Assembly: GCA_963576785.1 (NCBI GenBank)
Contig: OY756140.1
Location: 2,356,001-2,420,000, forward strand
Direction of reading: 5' to 3'
DNA: 64,000 bases
DNA from: Chlorophyllum brunneum
Taxonomy: Eukaryota; Basidiomycota; Agaricomycetes; Agaricales; Agaricaceae
The notes below the pieces were generated by a model, which was given only the letters and a program-made list of their open reading frames with translations, was not told the origin of the DNA and ran no database searches. The translations under genes were made by a program, and so were the position numbers. Shown piece after piece: positions 34,030-45,258 of this stretch. Positions within the stretch are counted from its first letter, which is position 1, and every line of letters starts with the position of its first letter.

Positions 34030-34599
34030 TGTTGAGAAAACAACTGTAACGAGTTGTTTGCTGGAGGCAGCAATAAATGCAGTGGGAGAGAACATAGGGT
34101 CTACTCACCAAGATAATAAGCTTCCATCTGATACCTGTAAAGGTAATTTGGATAGACAGATATTATTGATAAAGTGGTCAGTGTCAGAGGTGTAGAGGTC
34201 AAAGTCAAGTAAATCAATGCTAGTGTTGTACTCAAAGAGATAGGCAATGATGAAGAGGTTGTTTGATTAAACAAGATACAGAACTAGGTCTGTTACATGG
34301 GGGTTATATACATATTGAAGCATAGGCGAGTCATACTACATAAAATACTAGTAATGCATGGATTGTTCCTTATGACTCCCTTTAACTGTGGCGTAGTGCC
34401 TATGGAGTACTGCAGAACATAGTATACTAGTCATTGGTACTATGTAGAATAATCTATTAAGTACTTATGACTCTCATCATATGCAGAGCAACTCATAGGA
34501 AGTTACTATAGATTGAAGTTACTGGAAAGTAATGGATCAGTCTATTATTATCATAATAATCTCATAGTCTATTTCTAGAATATGTCCAAAACTTCAACA
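34030..34599 (-). repeat. 5' LTR of copia-A
   Basis: 570 bp; partner of 27249-27820. Confidence 0.93.
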
Positions 34600-34760
34600 C
34601 CCTGGATGTCTGTTGGTCTCGGAGTTCTTGGTCTTCTTGGTGTTCTCAATGAGCTACTGCTACTCATATACTGTTATCCTGGTCAGAGGCTATTATTCCA
34701 AGCCTAGTTACAAATAGTAGCACCTCTCTTGCAAGGTGAGTCGAATGACACTTTACCAAA

Positions 34761-35064
34761 TGTTATGACCTTAGTCTATGACTCAGGTAGCAAGTCTTTG
34801 GATAAAAACAAGGAAGTAGAGAAAGAGTAAGGGATAATACAATTGGTAAAGTGTAAGGAATACATCAAGTATTACTACACTTTATATACTAGTGGTAAGT
34901 GCTAATAATAAGAGAACGGGATAAGGGAGTCATAGGGATGAGTAGAATGAGTCAAGAGAAGTATAGTCTTAAGGGATAAAACAAGGGGGTGAAATGGATG
35001 TGTAAGAATGATGAATGTAACAGGCACATGATAGGAATATACTGTTTATCTATAGTTCATAACA
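34761..35064 (-). repeat. 5' LTR of gypsy-2
   Basis: 304 bp. Next to it (34749-34760) lies the primer site, which on the minus strand reads TTGGTAAAGTGT, complementary to the predicted transcript start inside the LTR. Confidence 0.93.
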
Positions 35065-35469
35065 CTTGAGGCCTTTGGACCTATAGGCAGAAGTTGGATG
35101 GCCCTATTTCCAGCAATAACTATACTGGGAGGTCCTAGGGTTTGCACACACAAGTTTGATGAGACATTCATAGCCACCAATATAGACATGTTTGCCAAGT
35201 TTCTTGGCAGCAGCTCCAGACTGGGAGTTCCAGACATCAAACCAAACAGTGGCTGAGTCTGAATGGCAGAAGTTCTTTATAACATATGGAATGTCCACAA
35301 ATGTCAAAGAAATGACTATAACAAGTTGTTGCTGGGGCAGCAGTAAACATAGTAGGAGAGAACATAGGGTCTACTCACTAATAAAGTATGCTTCTATCCA
35401 GTAATCGTAGAAGGGTAATTCAGATAGACAGATGTTAGTGATAAAACAATCTGTGTTAGAGGTGGATAA

Positions 35470-36041
35470 TGTTGAGGAAACGACCGTAACAAGTTGTTTG
35501 CTAGGGGCAGCAGTAAACGCAGTGGGAGAGAACATAGGGTCTACTCACCGAGATAATAAGCTTCTATCTGATACCTGTAGAAAGGTAATTCGGATAGACA
35601 GATATTATTGATAAAGCGGTTAAAGTCAGTTGAGTAGAGGTCGAAGTCGATTAAATCGATTGAGGTGTTGTACTCAAAGAGATAGGCAATGATGAAGAAG
35701 TTGTTCGATTGAACAAGATACAGAACTTAGGTCTGCTATATGGGGTTTATATACATATTGTAACATAGACGAGTCATACTACATAAAATACTAGCATTGC
35801 ATGGATTGTTCCTTATGACTCCCTTTAACTGCGGCGTAGTGCCTGCAGAGTACTGTGGAACGTAGTATCTAGTCATTGGTACTATGTAGAATAATCCATA
35901 AAGTACTTATGACTCTCATCGTATGCAGAGCAACTCATAGGAAGTTACTACGGAATGAAGTTACTGGAAAGTAACGGATCAGTCTATTATTATCATAATG
36001 ACTTCATAGTCTATTTCTAGAATATGTCCGAAACTTCAACA
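35470..36041 (-). repeat. 3' LTR of copia-B
   Basis: 572 bp; partner at 48705-49276, with fewer differences than between the LTRs of copia-A. Confidence 0.94.
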
Positions 36042-36075
36042 CTCCTCCTTGCTCTGTATTGATATAGAGTTTTAA

Positions 36076-38807
36076 TCACTCAAACGTCAAGCCAAGACGA
36101 GGTTGGAATAGATTGAATGTAATTTTGTCTAAATTCTTTGTGAGAATATCGGCAGGATTTTCAGTGCCTTTCACAGAGAATATTTCAATCTTTCTGTCTT
36201 CTACCAAATCACGGATGTAATGGTATTTGATGTCGACGTGTTTTGATCGTTTTTCTGTTACTGGATTCTTGGCCCAAAATATTGAACCCTCATTATCACC
36301 AAAGAGATAAGGGGCCAATGATTGAATACCAATTTCTTCCAATAAATTGACAGTCCAAAGAAGTTGTCGACTGCAATCTGACAAAGCCATATATTTGGCT
36401 TCAGTGGAAGATAATGCAACAGTTTTCTGTTTCCTACTTAACCAAGCGATAGCTCCGCTGGCTAATAAACAGAAATATCCAGTTACAGATTTACGACTAA
36501 TTGGATCACCAGCCCAATCAGAGTCGGAAAAAGCATTCAGGCCTTGCATAGAACTTCCATTATAGGTAATTCTATATTTGCGAGTAGCATTAAGATACTT
36601 TAGCAAATGTAAGCCTGCATTATAATGCGCTTTAGTGGGATTGGTCATATGTTGTGATAATTTGACAGTGGCAAAAGCTATGTCGGGCCGACTGCCTATC
36701 ATCAGATACATAACTGATCCTACTAACTGTTGATACCTCTTTATGAAGTCAGGTGTCGCTTTTCCTGTATTGGATTTGAAGATAAATCCATTTGGTAATG
36801 GTATTTCTTTCTTTCCAATTATATTAAATCGATCAAGAACTTTTCCTAGATAATCCATTTGGTCTAGGGTGATTGATCGGTTTATAGGATTTTGCGAAAT
36901 TTTCATACCAAGAAACTCTTTGGTTGGACCAAGGTCTCGGCATTCCCATTTCTTCATAAAGAGTGCTCGCTTCTCATGTAGAAGTCTAGAGCCTCTAATT
37001 CCGACAAACATTGAGTCATCTACATAGACTAGAGCTATAATAAGCTCTTTGGTTTCAGGGTCATAGTAATAATAGACTCCAGTATCTAGTTTGGATCTGA
37101 CAAATCCTAGGTCGGTCATTGACTTAGTCAATTCCTTCCACCATTGTCATCCAGATTGCTTTAATCCATAAATGGCTCGGTTTAATTTCCAAACCAGATT
37201 ACCATGACCTGTATTGAAACCTTCTGGAAGTTCCATATAGAGTTCTTCATCCAGTTTTCTGTAGAGATAAGCAGTTTTAACATCTAAACTGAGCATCTCC
37301 CAATCGTTGAGGGCAGTGACTGCAAATATGAGTCGTGCTGTCTCATAGCGGACTACTGGTGAGAATAGTTCATCGTAATCGATTCCCTCTATCTGAGAGA
37401 ATCCTTTTGCTACTAGTCGAGCACGGTATCGACCATCTGATTTGGGTGTAAAGACCCATCTATTTTTGACAGCTTTTCTTCCAGGCGGAAGTTTAGCTAA
37501 GTCATAAACATGTCTTTCTTTGAGTGAATTTAACTCTTCTAAGCACGCTTTCCATCATTTAGATTTCTCTTCTGATAGTAGTTGATCTAGATCCTTGAAA
37601 GAAATAGGAACTAATGGTGATTTGACTTTTTGAGTGCACAGATAATCGATCATCCCTACTCCTCCTTCTCTGCATAAGTCTTCTAATGTAGAAGCTTCAT
37701 GCTGAGAATGTCTATCGATTATTCCAGGTTTGGAAGCCTCTGATCGAATTTGTCTAACAAGTCTGCTTGTAGAACTTGTTAATTTCAACTTAGGAGGTTG
37801 GAACATCTCATAGTCCTGGAGTATTTTGGTCGGATGCTTTGTAGAACCATAGAAGTTTCCTGGTCGTTCAGGTACTTTTCTGGTTCTTTGCGGTCTCTAA
37901 GGTATTTCAGGAACTGGTATTTGATCCGAGTGACCTCGTGGTACAGAAGGACCAGCATCCCGATCATCTTTGACAGGGGTATAGGGTATGAATGGTTGTA
38001 CATCCGGATCATCTCTTTGAGAAGGCGGATGGTTCGAACCTTCAGGGTGATTAGGTGGATCAGCATAAGATAATCCATCACTGTCATCGTCTTCTGGTAT
38101 TTGTGCTTCTCTTGGTGGAAAGAGAATGTTTTACACAATACCATCCCACTCCTCCTGAACATCAGTATTGATATTTAGTGCTTTTCCCTTTCCTTTATTA
38201 TTTTTAGGTTCAGGGAAAGGAGTTGGAATTCGTCCATGTACAGATCTGTAAGTCCTTTCTTCCGGAGAACTTCCGGTAGAAGTTCGGGGAATAGGGCTTG
38301 GTAGTTTATCAATAGGTAAACCAGTAGATGGATCTGGAGCATGGAAGACAATAACTTCCGAAGGTGTACTTCGAGAAGTAGAAGATGATGGTTGGTTCAT
38401 CCGTTCTTCTCGCTTCTTCCCAATACATTTAGGGAAGTGTTCTTTGCTGAATACAGCTGTTGGAGATGTATAGATTACATTCCCATTTAGGTGCCTCATG
38501 AAACGATAATTTTTCCTGTCTGATGTCCAACCAAGGAAAATCATGAGTTCTGACTTCGCTGTCAGTTTATTGTCTCTTATCTCTTTTGGGAGAAAGACAT
38601 AAGCACCGTAGCCAAAGACTCTCTCTTTGGAGATGTCTGGAATCTTCTGATTCAACACTTCATAAGGTGTTTTCCACATGAGCCATGATACCGGTGTTTG
38701 ATTATAGATATGTATCGCATGATCTATAGAAAACTCCCACCAACCATCAGGAATACAAGCATGATGCCGCATGGCTTCTGCTTTATCCATTAGGGTTCGG
38801 TTCAAGC
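36076..38807 (-). pseudogene. Copia-B pol, 3' part (integrase end, RT, RNase H)
   Basis: From 38807: the end of the integrase (MDKAEAMRHHACIPDGWWE), a disordered linker, then RT (WVFTPKSDGRYRARLVAKG, ALVYVDDSMFVG) and RNase H (AFSDSDWAGDP, SSTEAKYMALSD), ending LTFE at 36076. The last 351 codons are open. TGA stops at 37147-37149 and 37555-37557 are shared with copia-A at the homologous codons (Arg codons in relatives), and the linker contains further frame breaks near 37,785. Confidence 0.9.
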
Positions 38808-38812
38808 GTTCC

Positions 38813-39106
38813 TGTTATGACCTTAGTCTCTGACTCAGGTTGCAAGCCTTTGGATAAAGGAAAGGAAGTAGAGAAAGGAAGAAGGGATGATACGATTGGT
38901 AAAGTGTAAGGAATACATCAAGTATTACTACACTTTATATACTAGTAGCGGAGGCTAATAATAAGGGGGACGAGTAGATGAGTCAGATAAGAGGCATAGC
39001 CTTTAGAGATGAAACAGGAGATGGAATGAGGGGTGAAACAGGTGTGAGGGTACACGAGGTAATGGGCACGAGATAGGAATGAACGGTCTATCTATAGTTC
39101 GTAACA
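38813..39106 (-). repeat. 3' LTR of gypsy-3
   Basis: 294 bp; two differences from 44960-45253. Confidence 0.96.
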
Positions 39107-39213
39107 ATACCTCCCTTTCAAGCTTCATGTCCTCATGATGCGTATTACTGTAAAGGTCCTTTGTAAAGTAAAACATACGGAGTTTGGAAAAGGTAGGAAG
39201 GTGCGATGAGAAT

Positions 39214-40050
39214 TTACTCATTCATAGGTATGGCAGCTCCCAGAGCTCTGGCCAAGTCCTTTTTGTTTCCTCCGATGAGAGGTGTCTTGTCAACACGTCG
39301 TAACCCGATCCAGAGTGGCGCGTGGGGTGGACCTTCTTTGAACAGGAAGTGGGTGTGATTATTGTACGTGGTGTTGTCATTGGTGTGATTGCTTAGGAGT
39401 TTATGCACTATGCCTCTCCAATATTCGTTGTTCTTTTCGCCTTCCGATTTCAACGTGTTGTATCCCTGCGGCAGGTGGAAGGTCATAGGTGTGATGGGGG
39501 GTACTACCGTGGTGAGGATGGTTTGGAGGTGGGCTACTTCCTCTTTGATGTCGGGGTGAAGCAGTTGATCGGCGGCTGTTGCTTCTTGTGTCTTTTGCTC
39601 ACATTTATGACAGATGTGATGTTGGATGGGGAATGGGTCGTTGCTAACAAGTAGTCGGTTGACGATGTGGTGGGAGAGGTTTTCTGTGCTCCTTGACTCG
39701 TATGTATTGAGTCATTCGGCTAGGGCTACGAGGATGCTATGCATCCGAGCTCGCATATTGGAGATGACAATAAGTTGCAGGTCGTCATTGATTTCATATA
39801 GGTGTCTCTCTAACTGGTCTCTCCTTCCTTCGTCGATGATAAACTGATTGAGTCTTGGAGTGGCGTCGGATAGGGTATCCATTATTTTAGATGCCCCTTC
39901 TTGGGTTGCCTTCATTGCTGCTCCCAATAGTATCATGGTGTCGACTAGGGTTTCTCCTTCCACGAGCTCCTCATGGCTGGTTCTTTCTGGGACGAGTTTA
40001 TCGAATTCTTTGAGGTAGGAGTATGGAGTAAGTTGGCGTTCGGCGGGCAT
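39214..40050 (-). pseudogene. ORF3 of gypsy-3, one nonsense codon
   Basis: Starts MPAERQLTPYSYLKEF at 40050 and ends IPMNE at 39214. A single TGA at 39712-39714 (CGA in gypsy-1) interrupts it; both halves stay otherwise open and closely match the intact gypsy-1 protein, including CHKCEQ, EYWRGIVHKL and APLWIGLR. Confidence 0.8.
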
Positions 40051-40151
40051 TGTGTGTTGTGAAGATAGTTGGCAAAGTCGAGGGTGAAGTGGATACCGCG
40101 AGTGATACGTTGAGTGTAGTGGTTACTTGGAATGCGGGGTCTGTTGTTCAT
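39945..40151 (-). CDS. Leader ORF overlapping the pol stop (gypsy-3)
   Basis: ATG at 40151 overlaps the pol stop 40148-40150 as ATGA. Starts MNNRPRIPSNHYTQR, then HFTLDFANYLHN. Same arrangement as in the other two copies. Confidence 0.42.
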   Translation of the reverse strand: MNNRPRIPSNHYTQRITRGIHFTLDFANYLHNTQCPPNANLLHTPTSKNSINSSQKEPAMRSSWKEKP

Positions 40152-43100
40152 AATTGCTGCTTTTTACCTCCCCTTTTTATAGGTTTCGTCCTCGAAATCT
40201 TGCTCATAAAATCTTGTACTGCTTCCTTGGCGTTTTCCAAATTTGCTTCATCTTCCCATGTGTCTTCTTCGGACGTATATCCTTTCCAGTGTATTAGGTA
40301 CTGTTTTCGTTTTCCCCTTGAGCGGTGCCCTCGGACTTCATCTACCTCGTAGTGTTCCTCATCATTGATTATCTCGGGAATCAGTGGTGGTGGAGTGCGC
40401 TGGCTGTCATACTCGGGTTTGTGATAGGGGGAGAGGAGTCTGCTGTTAAACACGTCATGTATCGCCCATGTTTTAGGTAGCTCCAGTCGGTAGCTTGTTT
40501 CACCTATTTTTTCTTTTACCCGGAATGGTCCGTATCTCCTATGATCAAGTTTTTTTGTCGGCCTTGTTGTCCTAATGTTGTCCGCTTCGAGCCAAACTTG
40601 GCTTCCTGCCTCATACTCGTGTTCTGATTTTGTGCTATTCCCTTTCTTCATTTGCGTCTGGCTCTGTTGTAGCATTTCAATCGTTTTTTGGCATATGTCT
40701 TGTAACTCTTGTATTCGTTCCATGATCGCAGGTGCCTTGGATATGTTTGAGATATCCCCTTTCCATGGATGTCGTCCATATACTATCTGGAATGGTGAAT
40801 GTCCTGTGGCGCTATGTGTTTTGTCGTTATACTGGAATTCCGCTGTGCTAAGCCATTTTTTCCAGTTGTCCTGCGCATGGTTGATTACGTTTCTGAGGTA
40901 TGCTTCGACCTCCTGGTTGATGCGCTCTGTCTGACCATCTGTTTGTGGATGGTATGCCGTGGATAGGTTACGTTGGGTGCTAGTTGCTCTACAAAGTTCT
41001 GCCATGAATTTTGACGCGAACTGTGGTCCTCTGTCACTGATGATCCTGCGGGGTATCCTGTGTTGTCTCCATATATCATCACAATAAATATCTCCTAACT
41101 CTTCGGATGATAGGGTGGTGTTAACTGCGCGTAATCTGATCATTTTGCTGAAACAATCGACAATGACAAGTATCGTATCATATCCTTCTGATTCTGGTAG
41201 TGGTCCTATCATGTCGATTGATATTTCTTCCCATGGTCCGATGGGTATCGGTAGTGGATGGAGATGTGTGGTAGGTCGTATCCGGAGTATCTTATTTCGC
41301 TGACATGTGTCGCACCCTTTGATGTATCGTTTAACATCATTATGCATTTGTGGCCACCAATATGTCCTTTTGAGGAGTTCGATCATTCTATGCTGTCCGG
41401 GTGTCCTACGTCCGTTTTGTCATGGTGTTGTTGGAGTATTTCTTGGCATAACTCGGCGTTCGGTGGTACGTATATTCTTCCTTCAAACATGGGTAATCCA
41501 TCAGTTTCCCATATCTCTTCTGGTCATTTCTCCTTTTCTCTTAGCCACTGTGTTTCTCTTCTTTGCTCCTTTCGTAATCGGTGTTTCAGGTCTTCTTCTC
41601 CCGATATTTCCCAAATTTGTCTGATTTCGGCGGTGGTGTTATCGAATAAGTGGTCGGGTAATAGTGTAATATCTGTATTATCTCTGGTGGTGTCCGTTTT
41701 TGCTAGTCTTGATAGTACGTCTGCTTTTGTGTTTGTCTTTCTGGGTATGTCTTTTAGCGTGTAGCGATATTCTTGTAGTTTCAGTTGCCATCTTGCTTGT
41801 CGTCCTGTGAGTTGTTGTGGTTTCCTGAAGTATTCTAAGTTCTTGTGGTCCGTCCATATCTCGAATGGTTCATTGGCATCGAGTAGATACTGTCTCCACA
41901 TTTTGACTGCTTCCCGGATTGCTAGTAGTTCTTTGTCGTAGATTTGGTAGTTTTGTTCTGCCGGTGTCATTGTTCTTGAGTGAAAGGCGATTGGGTGCCA
42001 CTGATCACTCTGGTTTTGTGACAACACCGCTCCTACTCCATATCCCGATGTGTCTACTTCTACCCTGTATTGTCCTCTGTCTTGAGGCATTGCTAGTACT
42101 GGTTCACTCGTGATTTTCTCCTTGATTTTTTCAAACGCTTGCTGTTGTCGTTCTGACCATGACCATTGCGCGTCCTTCTTCTTTAGTTCGTGTAGTGGTG
42201 TTGCTATGTTACTGAAGTCTTGTATGAATCGTCGGTAGAAGTTTGCAAAGCCCAGGAATTTTTCGACGTCTTTTACGGATTTGGGTGTCGGCCACTCTCT
42301 TACTGCTTTCACCTTCCCCTCCTCCATTTTAACGCTGCCTTGTCCAACTATAAAGCCCAGTATGGGTATTTCTTTTGCGTTGAACACGCATTTTGACCGC
42401 TTGAAGTAAAGCCGGTGCTTGGCTGCAATGTCTAAGAACCGCGTTGTTCTTTCCTCGAGTTCTTCCTGCGTGGTTCCTGGAATGACAAAATCATCCATGT
42501 AGTTGACAAGCGTTCCTTCGTGTAGCATTTCCCAAAATACCGTGTTCATCATCCTTTGAAAGGTCGCTGGCGAATTGCTCATTCCGAAGAACATGACTGT
42601 TGGCTCGAATAATCCGTTGTTTGTTACAAACGCTGCCTTCCATTCATCCCCTTCTCTAATCCTGACGTTGTTGTATCCCCAAATGATATCGAGCTTGTTG
42701 AACACCTTTGCGTCCTTTAGGCGGTCTAGGACTTCGCTTATGAGTGGTAGTAGTGTTTTATCCTTGATAGTGTGTTCGTTCAGCTTTTTGTAATCCTGTA
42801 CCAGGCGTTTGGTTCCGTCCTTTTTTGGTATAAAGAAACATGGGGTGGCGTAGGGGGATTGTGATGGTCTGATTCGTCCTGAGGCAAGGTTCTCGTCGAG
42901 GAACTTCTGTAGTTCTTGTTTCTCTGTTATTGTCATTGGGTAGACCTTGGACTGTAGTACTGGGGGGGCATCTTCAGACAAGTTTATTTCATGGTCCCAT
43001 ACCGTGTGCTCGGGTAGTTTATCGAAGTTGCTTTTGTTGAATAGGTGGGTATATCGTTGGAGGTATGGTGGTAGGTCTTCATCATTCGTCCGGTCCGCCT

Positions 43101-43627
43101 TTTTCTCTTCAATGTGTTCCTTGACTGCCCGTATTCTTTCGTTGAACCGTATGTCGCTATGTGATATTTTGCAATCATCCGGGCATCTGGTGAATCGTAT
43201 GACATGATTGTTCCAGTCAATTTCCGGGTTATGCTTGACCAGCCAGTCGTGTCCAAGATATAAGTCCGCACTTTCCAGTTGGGTTACTAGCGCGTCGATT
43301 TGTTCCGTATGGTTGCCGTTGTTTAATACCAGTTGTGCCTTGTCCGTTATTTCTCCCTTTTTATTTTCTGTGCCGTCGGCATTGATCACTCTGATCGGGG
43401 TCTCCAAAGGTTTAGTCGGGATTTGTTCTTCGTCTATCGTTCGTTGTGCTATGCACGTGTGGGTGCATCCGGAGTCTACGAGGGTTGTGATTTGTCTGCG
43501 TCCTTTTTTGTCTGGATTGTTGAGTCGAGAAGAAGTTCGCGCATAGAGTTTCGTTTTTGGGGAATCACATATCGTCTATTGTGGGATAAAATAGAAACTC
43601 TAGGTTTATTGGCTCGCGGGTTTGCGC
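40148..43627 (-). pseudogene. pol: Pol of gypsy-3 (nearly intact)
   Basis: Domains: protease start (LVDSGCTHTC in gypsy-1), RT (VNYMDDFVIPG), RNase H (IWTDHKNLEYF), integrase (MIELLKRTYWWPQM, CDTCQRNK, SDRGPQF) and chromodomain (HYEVDEVRGH to TWEDEANLEN). Defects relative to gypsy-1 are a one-base loss in an A run just before the protease (about 43,505), a CGA-to-TGA stop at 41524 and a one-base loss in a G run near 41,400. Two of the three are homopolymer length changes and could be assembly errors, so this copy might be closer to functional than it looks. Confidence 0.9.
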
Positions 43628-44866
43628 CTACTCGGAGCCTTCGACAAAATCCTCTTTCTCCTCCATTTCTTGTTCATCATCCTCGTTGATCTCTCTGATA
43701 TGCGCTTTCTTGGGTGCCCGGCAGTTCTTCGAGATGTGGCCCTGTTTGCCACAGTTGTAGCACGTTATCTTGGTGTATGTGACTTTCATCTTCTTCCTGC
43801 AGTATTTGGCAATGTGCCCATAGAGGTTGCAGTTGTAGCACCTCGGTTTTCCATTTTGATCGGTGTCCGCCCTTTGTCTTCCTATCTCCATGGGTTGGCC
43901 TCTGCCTCCATAAGTAACTCCGGTTGTGGTTCTGATATCCCCTCGGGTGATGTCTGTTGCTTCGTACCCCTGTCCTACTGCGAGGATTGTAGTTTTCCAT
44001 TTGGTATATGTCGTTGGGACGGAGGTTGTTGGGTAGCCTACTATTGTTCGAATGATGTCTGCTCTGGTGTGGCGTTTGAGAAGGAATATTGCGTGGGTGT
44101 CATCTGTCCCCGCTTGGGCTTTCAGTGCCTCAAACTCGATCAAGAAATCTGCTGTGTTCCTCTTTCCTTGTTTGAACGTCTCAATTTCTCCTTCTGCTAT
44201 GGCTTTCCTATTTCCCAAGGAAAATGTGGCTTCTATTTCCTTCGTAAAGTCGTCCCAGTCTGGTGTCTTCTTGTTTTGGATGGCTTGTAGCTGCGTGTTG
44301 GCGTATGGACCTGCTAGTCCTCCTTTCATTCTTGCTAAAATTGCTACTATCTTCTGTTCTTCTTCGTCTATCTTGTTGAACATTAACCATAAGGATATTG
44401 CTCTCCACCAATCGTCAAATTGGGTTCTGTCTCCATTAAAATATCCTGGCTCTGGAGCTAGGTTCTTTGGGACGTTGACTTCTTCTGTCATTTCTGGTTT
44501 TGTTTCTGGTTCACTGTGTTCGTGGGTCTCGGCAATTTCTATATCGGCTGTGGCGTCGGCGACTTCTGTGTCGATTTCTTCTTCAAATGGAGCTGGTTCT
44601 TCGTCTGTGCTGTGCTCGGATTCTTTCTCGTAGGTCTTGGCGATATCTATATCGGATGTGTTTTCAGCGACTTCTATGTCGAATTCGGTTTCAAATAGAG
44701 CTGTACTTTCATCTACGCTGTGTTCGGATTTCTGCCGTTTAAGGCCTTCAGGGATTTCTGATTCTGTTGATCGTTTAGATCCTGTTGCTATAGGTGAACC
44801 CTGGATGTCTGTTGGTCTCGGAGCTCTGTGTCTTCTCGGTGTTCTCGATGAGCTACTGTTGCTCAT
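43628..44866 (-). CDS. gag: Gag of gypsy-3
   Basis: Intact 412-aa Gag, closely similar to that of gypsy-1: acidic N-terminus with two related units, capsid block (PEPGYFNGDRTQFDDWWRA) and two CCHC knuckles (CYNCNLYGHIAKYC, CYNCGKQGHISKNC). The stop is followed by a -1 register pol frame that is open across it. Confidence 0.93.
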   Translation of the reverse strand: MSNSSSSRTPRRHRAPRPTDIQGSPIATGSKRSTESEIPEGLKRQKSEHSVDESTALFETEFDIEVAENTSDIDIAKTYEKESEHSTDEEPAPFEEEIDTEVADATADIEIAETHEHSEPETKPEMTEEVNVPKNLAPEPGYFNGDRTQFDDWWRAISLWLMFNKIDEEEQKIVAILARMKGGLAGPYANTQLQAIQNKKTPDWDDFTKEIEATFSLGNRKAIAEGEIETFKQGKRNTADFLIEFEALKAQAGTDDTHAIFLLKRHTRADIIRTIVGYPTTSVPTTYTKWKTTILAVGQGYEATDITRGDIRTTTGVTYGGRGQPMEIGRQRADTDQNGKPRCYNCNLYGHIAKYCRKKMKVTYTKITCYNCGKQGHISKNCRAPKKAHIREINEDDEQEMEEKEDFVEGSE

Positions 44867-44959
44867 ATACTGTCGTTCTGGTCGGAGGCTATTATTCCAA
44901 GCCTAGCTACGAATAATGGCACCTCTCTTGCAAGGTGAGTCGAATGACACTTTACCAAA

Positions 44960-45253
44960 TGTTACGACCTTAGTCTCTGACTCAGGTTGCAAGCCTTTGG
45001 ATAAAGGAAAGGAAGTAGAGAAAGGAAGAAGGGATGATATGATTGGTAAAGTGTAAGGAATACATCAAGTATTACTACACTTTATATACTAGTAGCGGAG
45101 GCTAATAATAAGGGGGACGAGTAGATGAGTCAGATAAGAGGCATAGCCTTTAGAGATGAAACAGGAGATGGAATGAGGGGTGAAACAGGTGTGAGGGTAC
45201 ACGAGGTAATGGGCACGAGATAGGAATGAACGGTCTATCTATAGTTCGTAACA
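44960..45253 (-). repeat. 5' LTR of gypsy-3
   Basis: 294 bp, with the self-complementary primer site next to it (44948-44959). Confidence 0.96.
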
Positions 45254-45258
45254 GTTCC

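Larger units (their letters stand above)
27249..34599 (-). mobile_element. Ty1/copia retrotransposon, copy copia-A
   Basis: 7.35-kb element inserted in the gag of gypsy-2 with a perfect duplication CCCTG (27244-27248, 34600-34604). LTRs are 27249-27820 (572 bp) and 34030-34599 (570 bp), with termini TGTTGA and TCAACA. Next to the 5' LTR the internal sequence begins GGTTATGGGCCC, complementary to the anticodon region of initiator tRNA-Met. The coding region is broken throughout. Confidence 0.95.
26084..34667 (-). pseudogene. gag: Gag of gypsy-2, split by copia-A and broken
   Basis: First codons at 34667-34605, then, beyond the copia-A insertion, 27248-26084. The capsid block (LEPGYFNGDRTKFDDWWRA) and two zinc knuckles (YFNCNLYRHIAKYC, CYNCGKQGHISKNY) are readable. 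The second knuckle has lost its last Cys to Tyr. The frame has several stops. Confidence 0.8.
21276..35064 (-). mobile_element. Ty3/gypsy chromodomain retrotransposon, copy gypsy-2 (old, split by copia-A)
   Basis: Net 6.4-kb element (21276-27248 plus 34605-35064) with 304-bp LTRs at 21276-21579 and 34761-35064 and duplication CTTGA (21271-21275, 35065-35069). It lies inside the LINE ORF1. Compared with gypsy-3 it is strongly diverged, poor in CpG, and every coding region is broken. It contains copia-A at 27249-34599. Same family architecture: self-complementary primer site next to the LTR at 34761, ORF3 after pol. Confidence 0.93.
38813..45253 (-). mobile_element. Ty3/gypsy chromodomain retrotransposon, copy gypsy-3 (youngest)
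   Basis: 6,441-bp element inside the integrase of copia-B with perfect duplication GTTCC (38808-38812, 45254-45258). The 294-bp LTRs (38813-39106, 44960-45253) differ at two positions, both ACG versus ATG, so insertion is recent compared with the other copies. Gag is intact; pol has two single-base frameshifts and one stop; ORF3 has one stop. It is the innermost layer of a four-deep nest. Confidence 0.97.
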
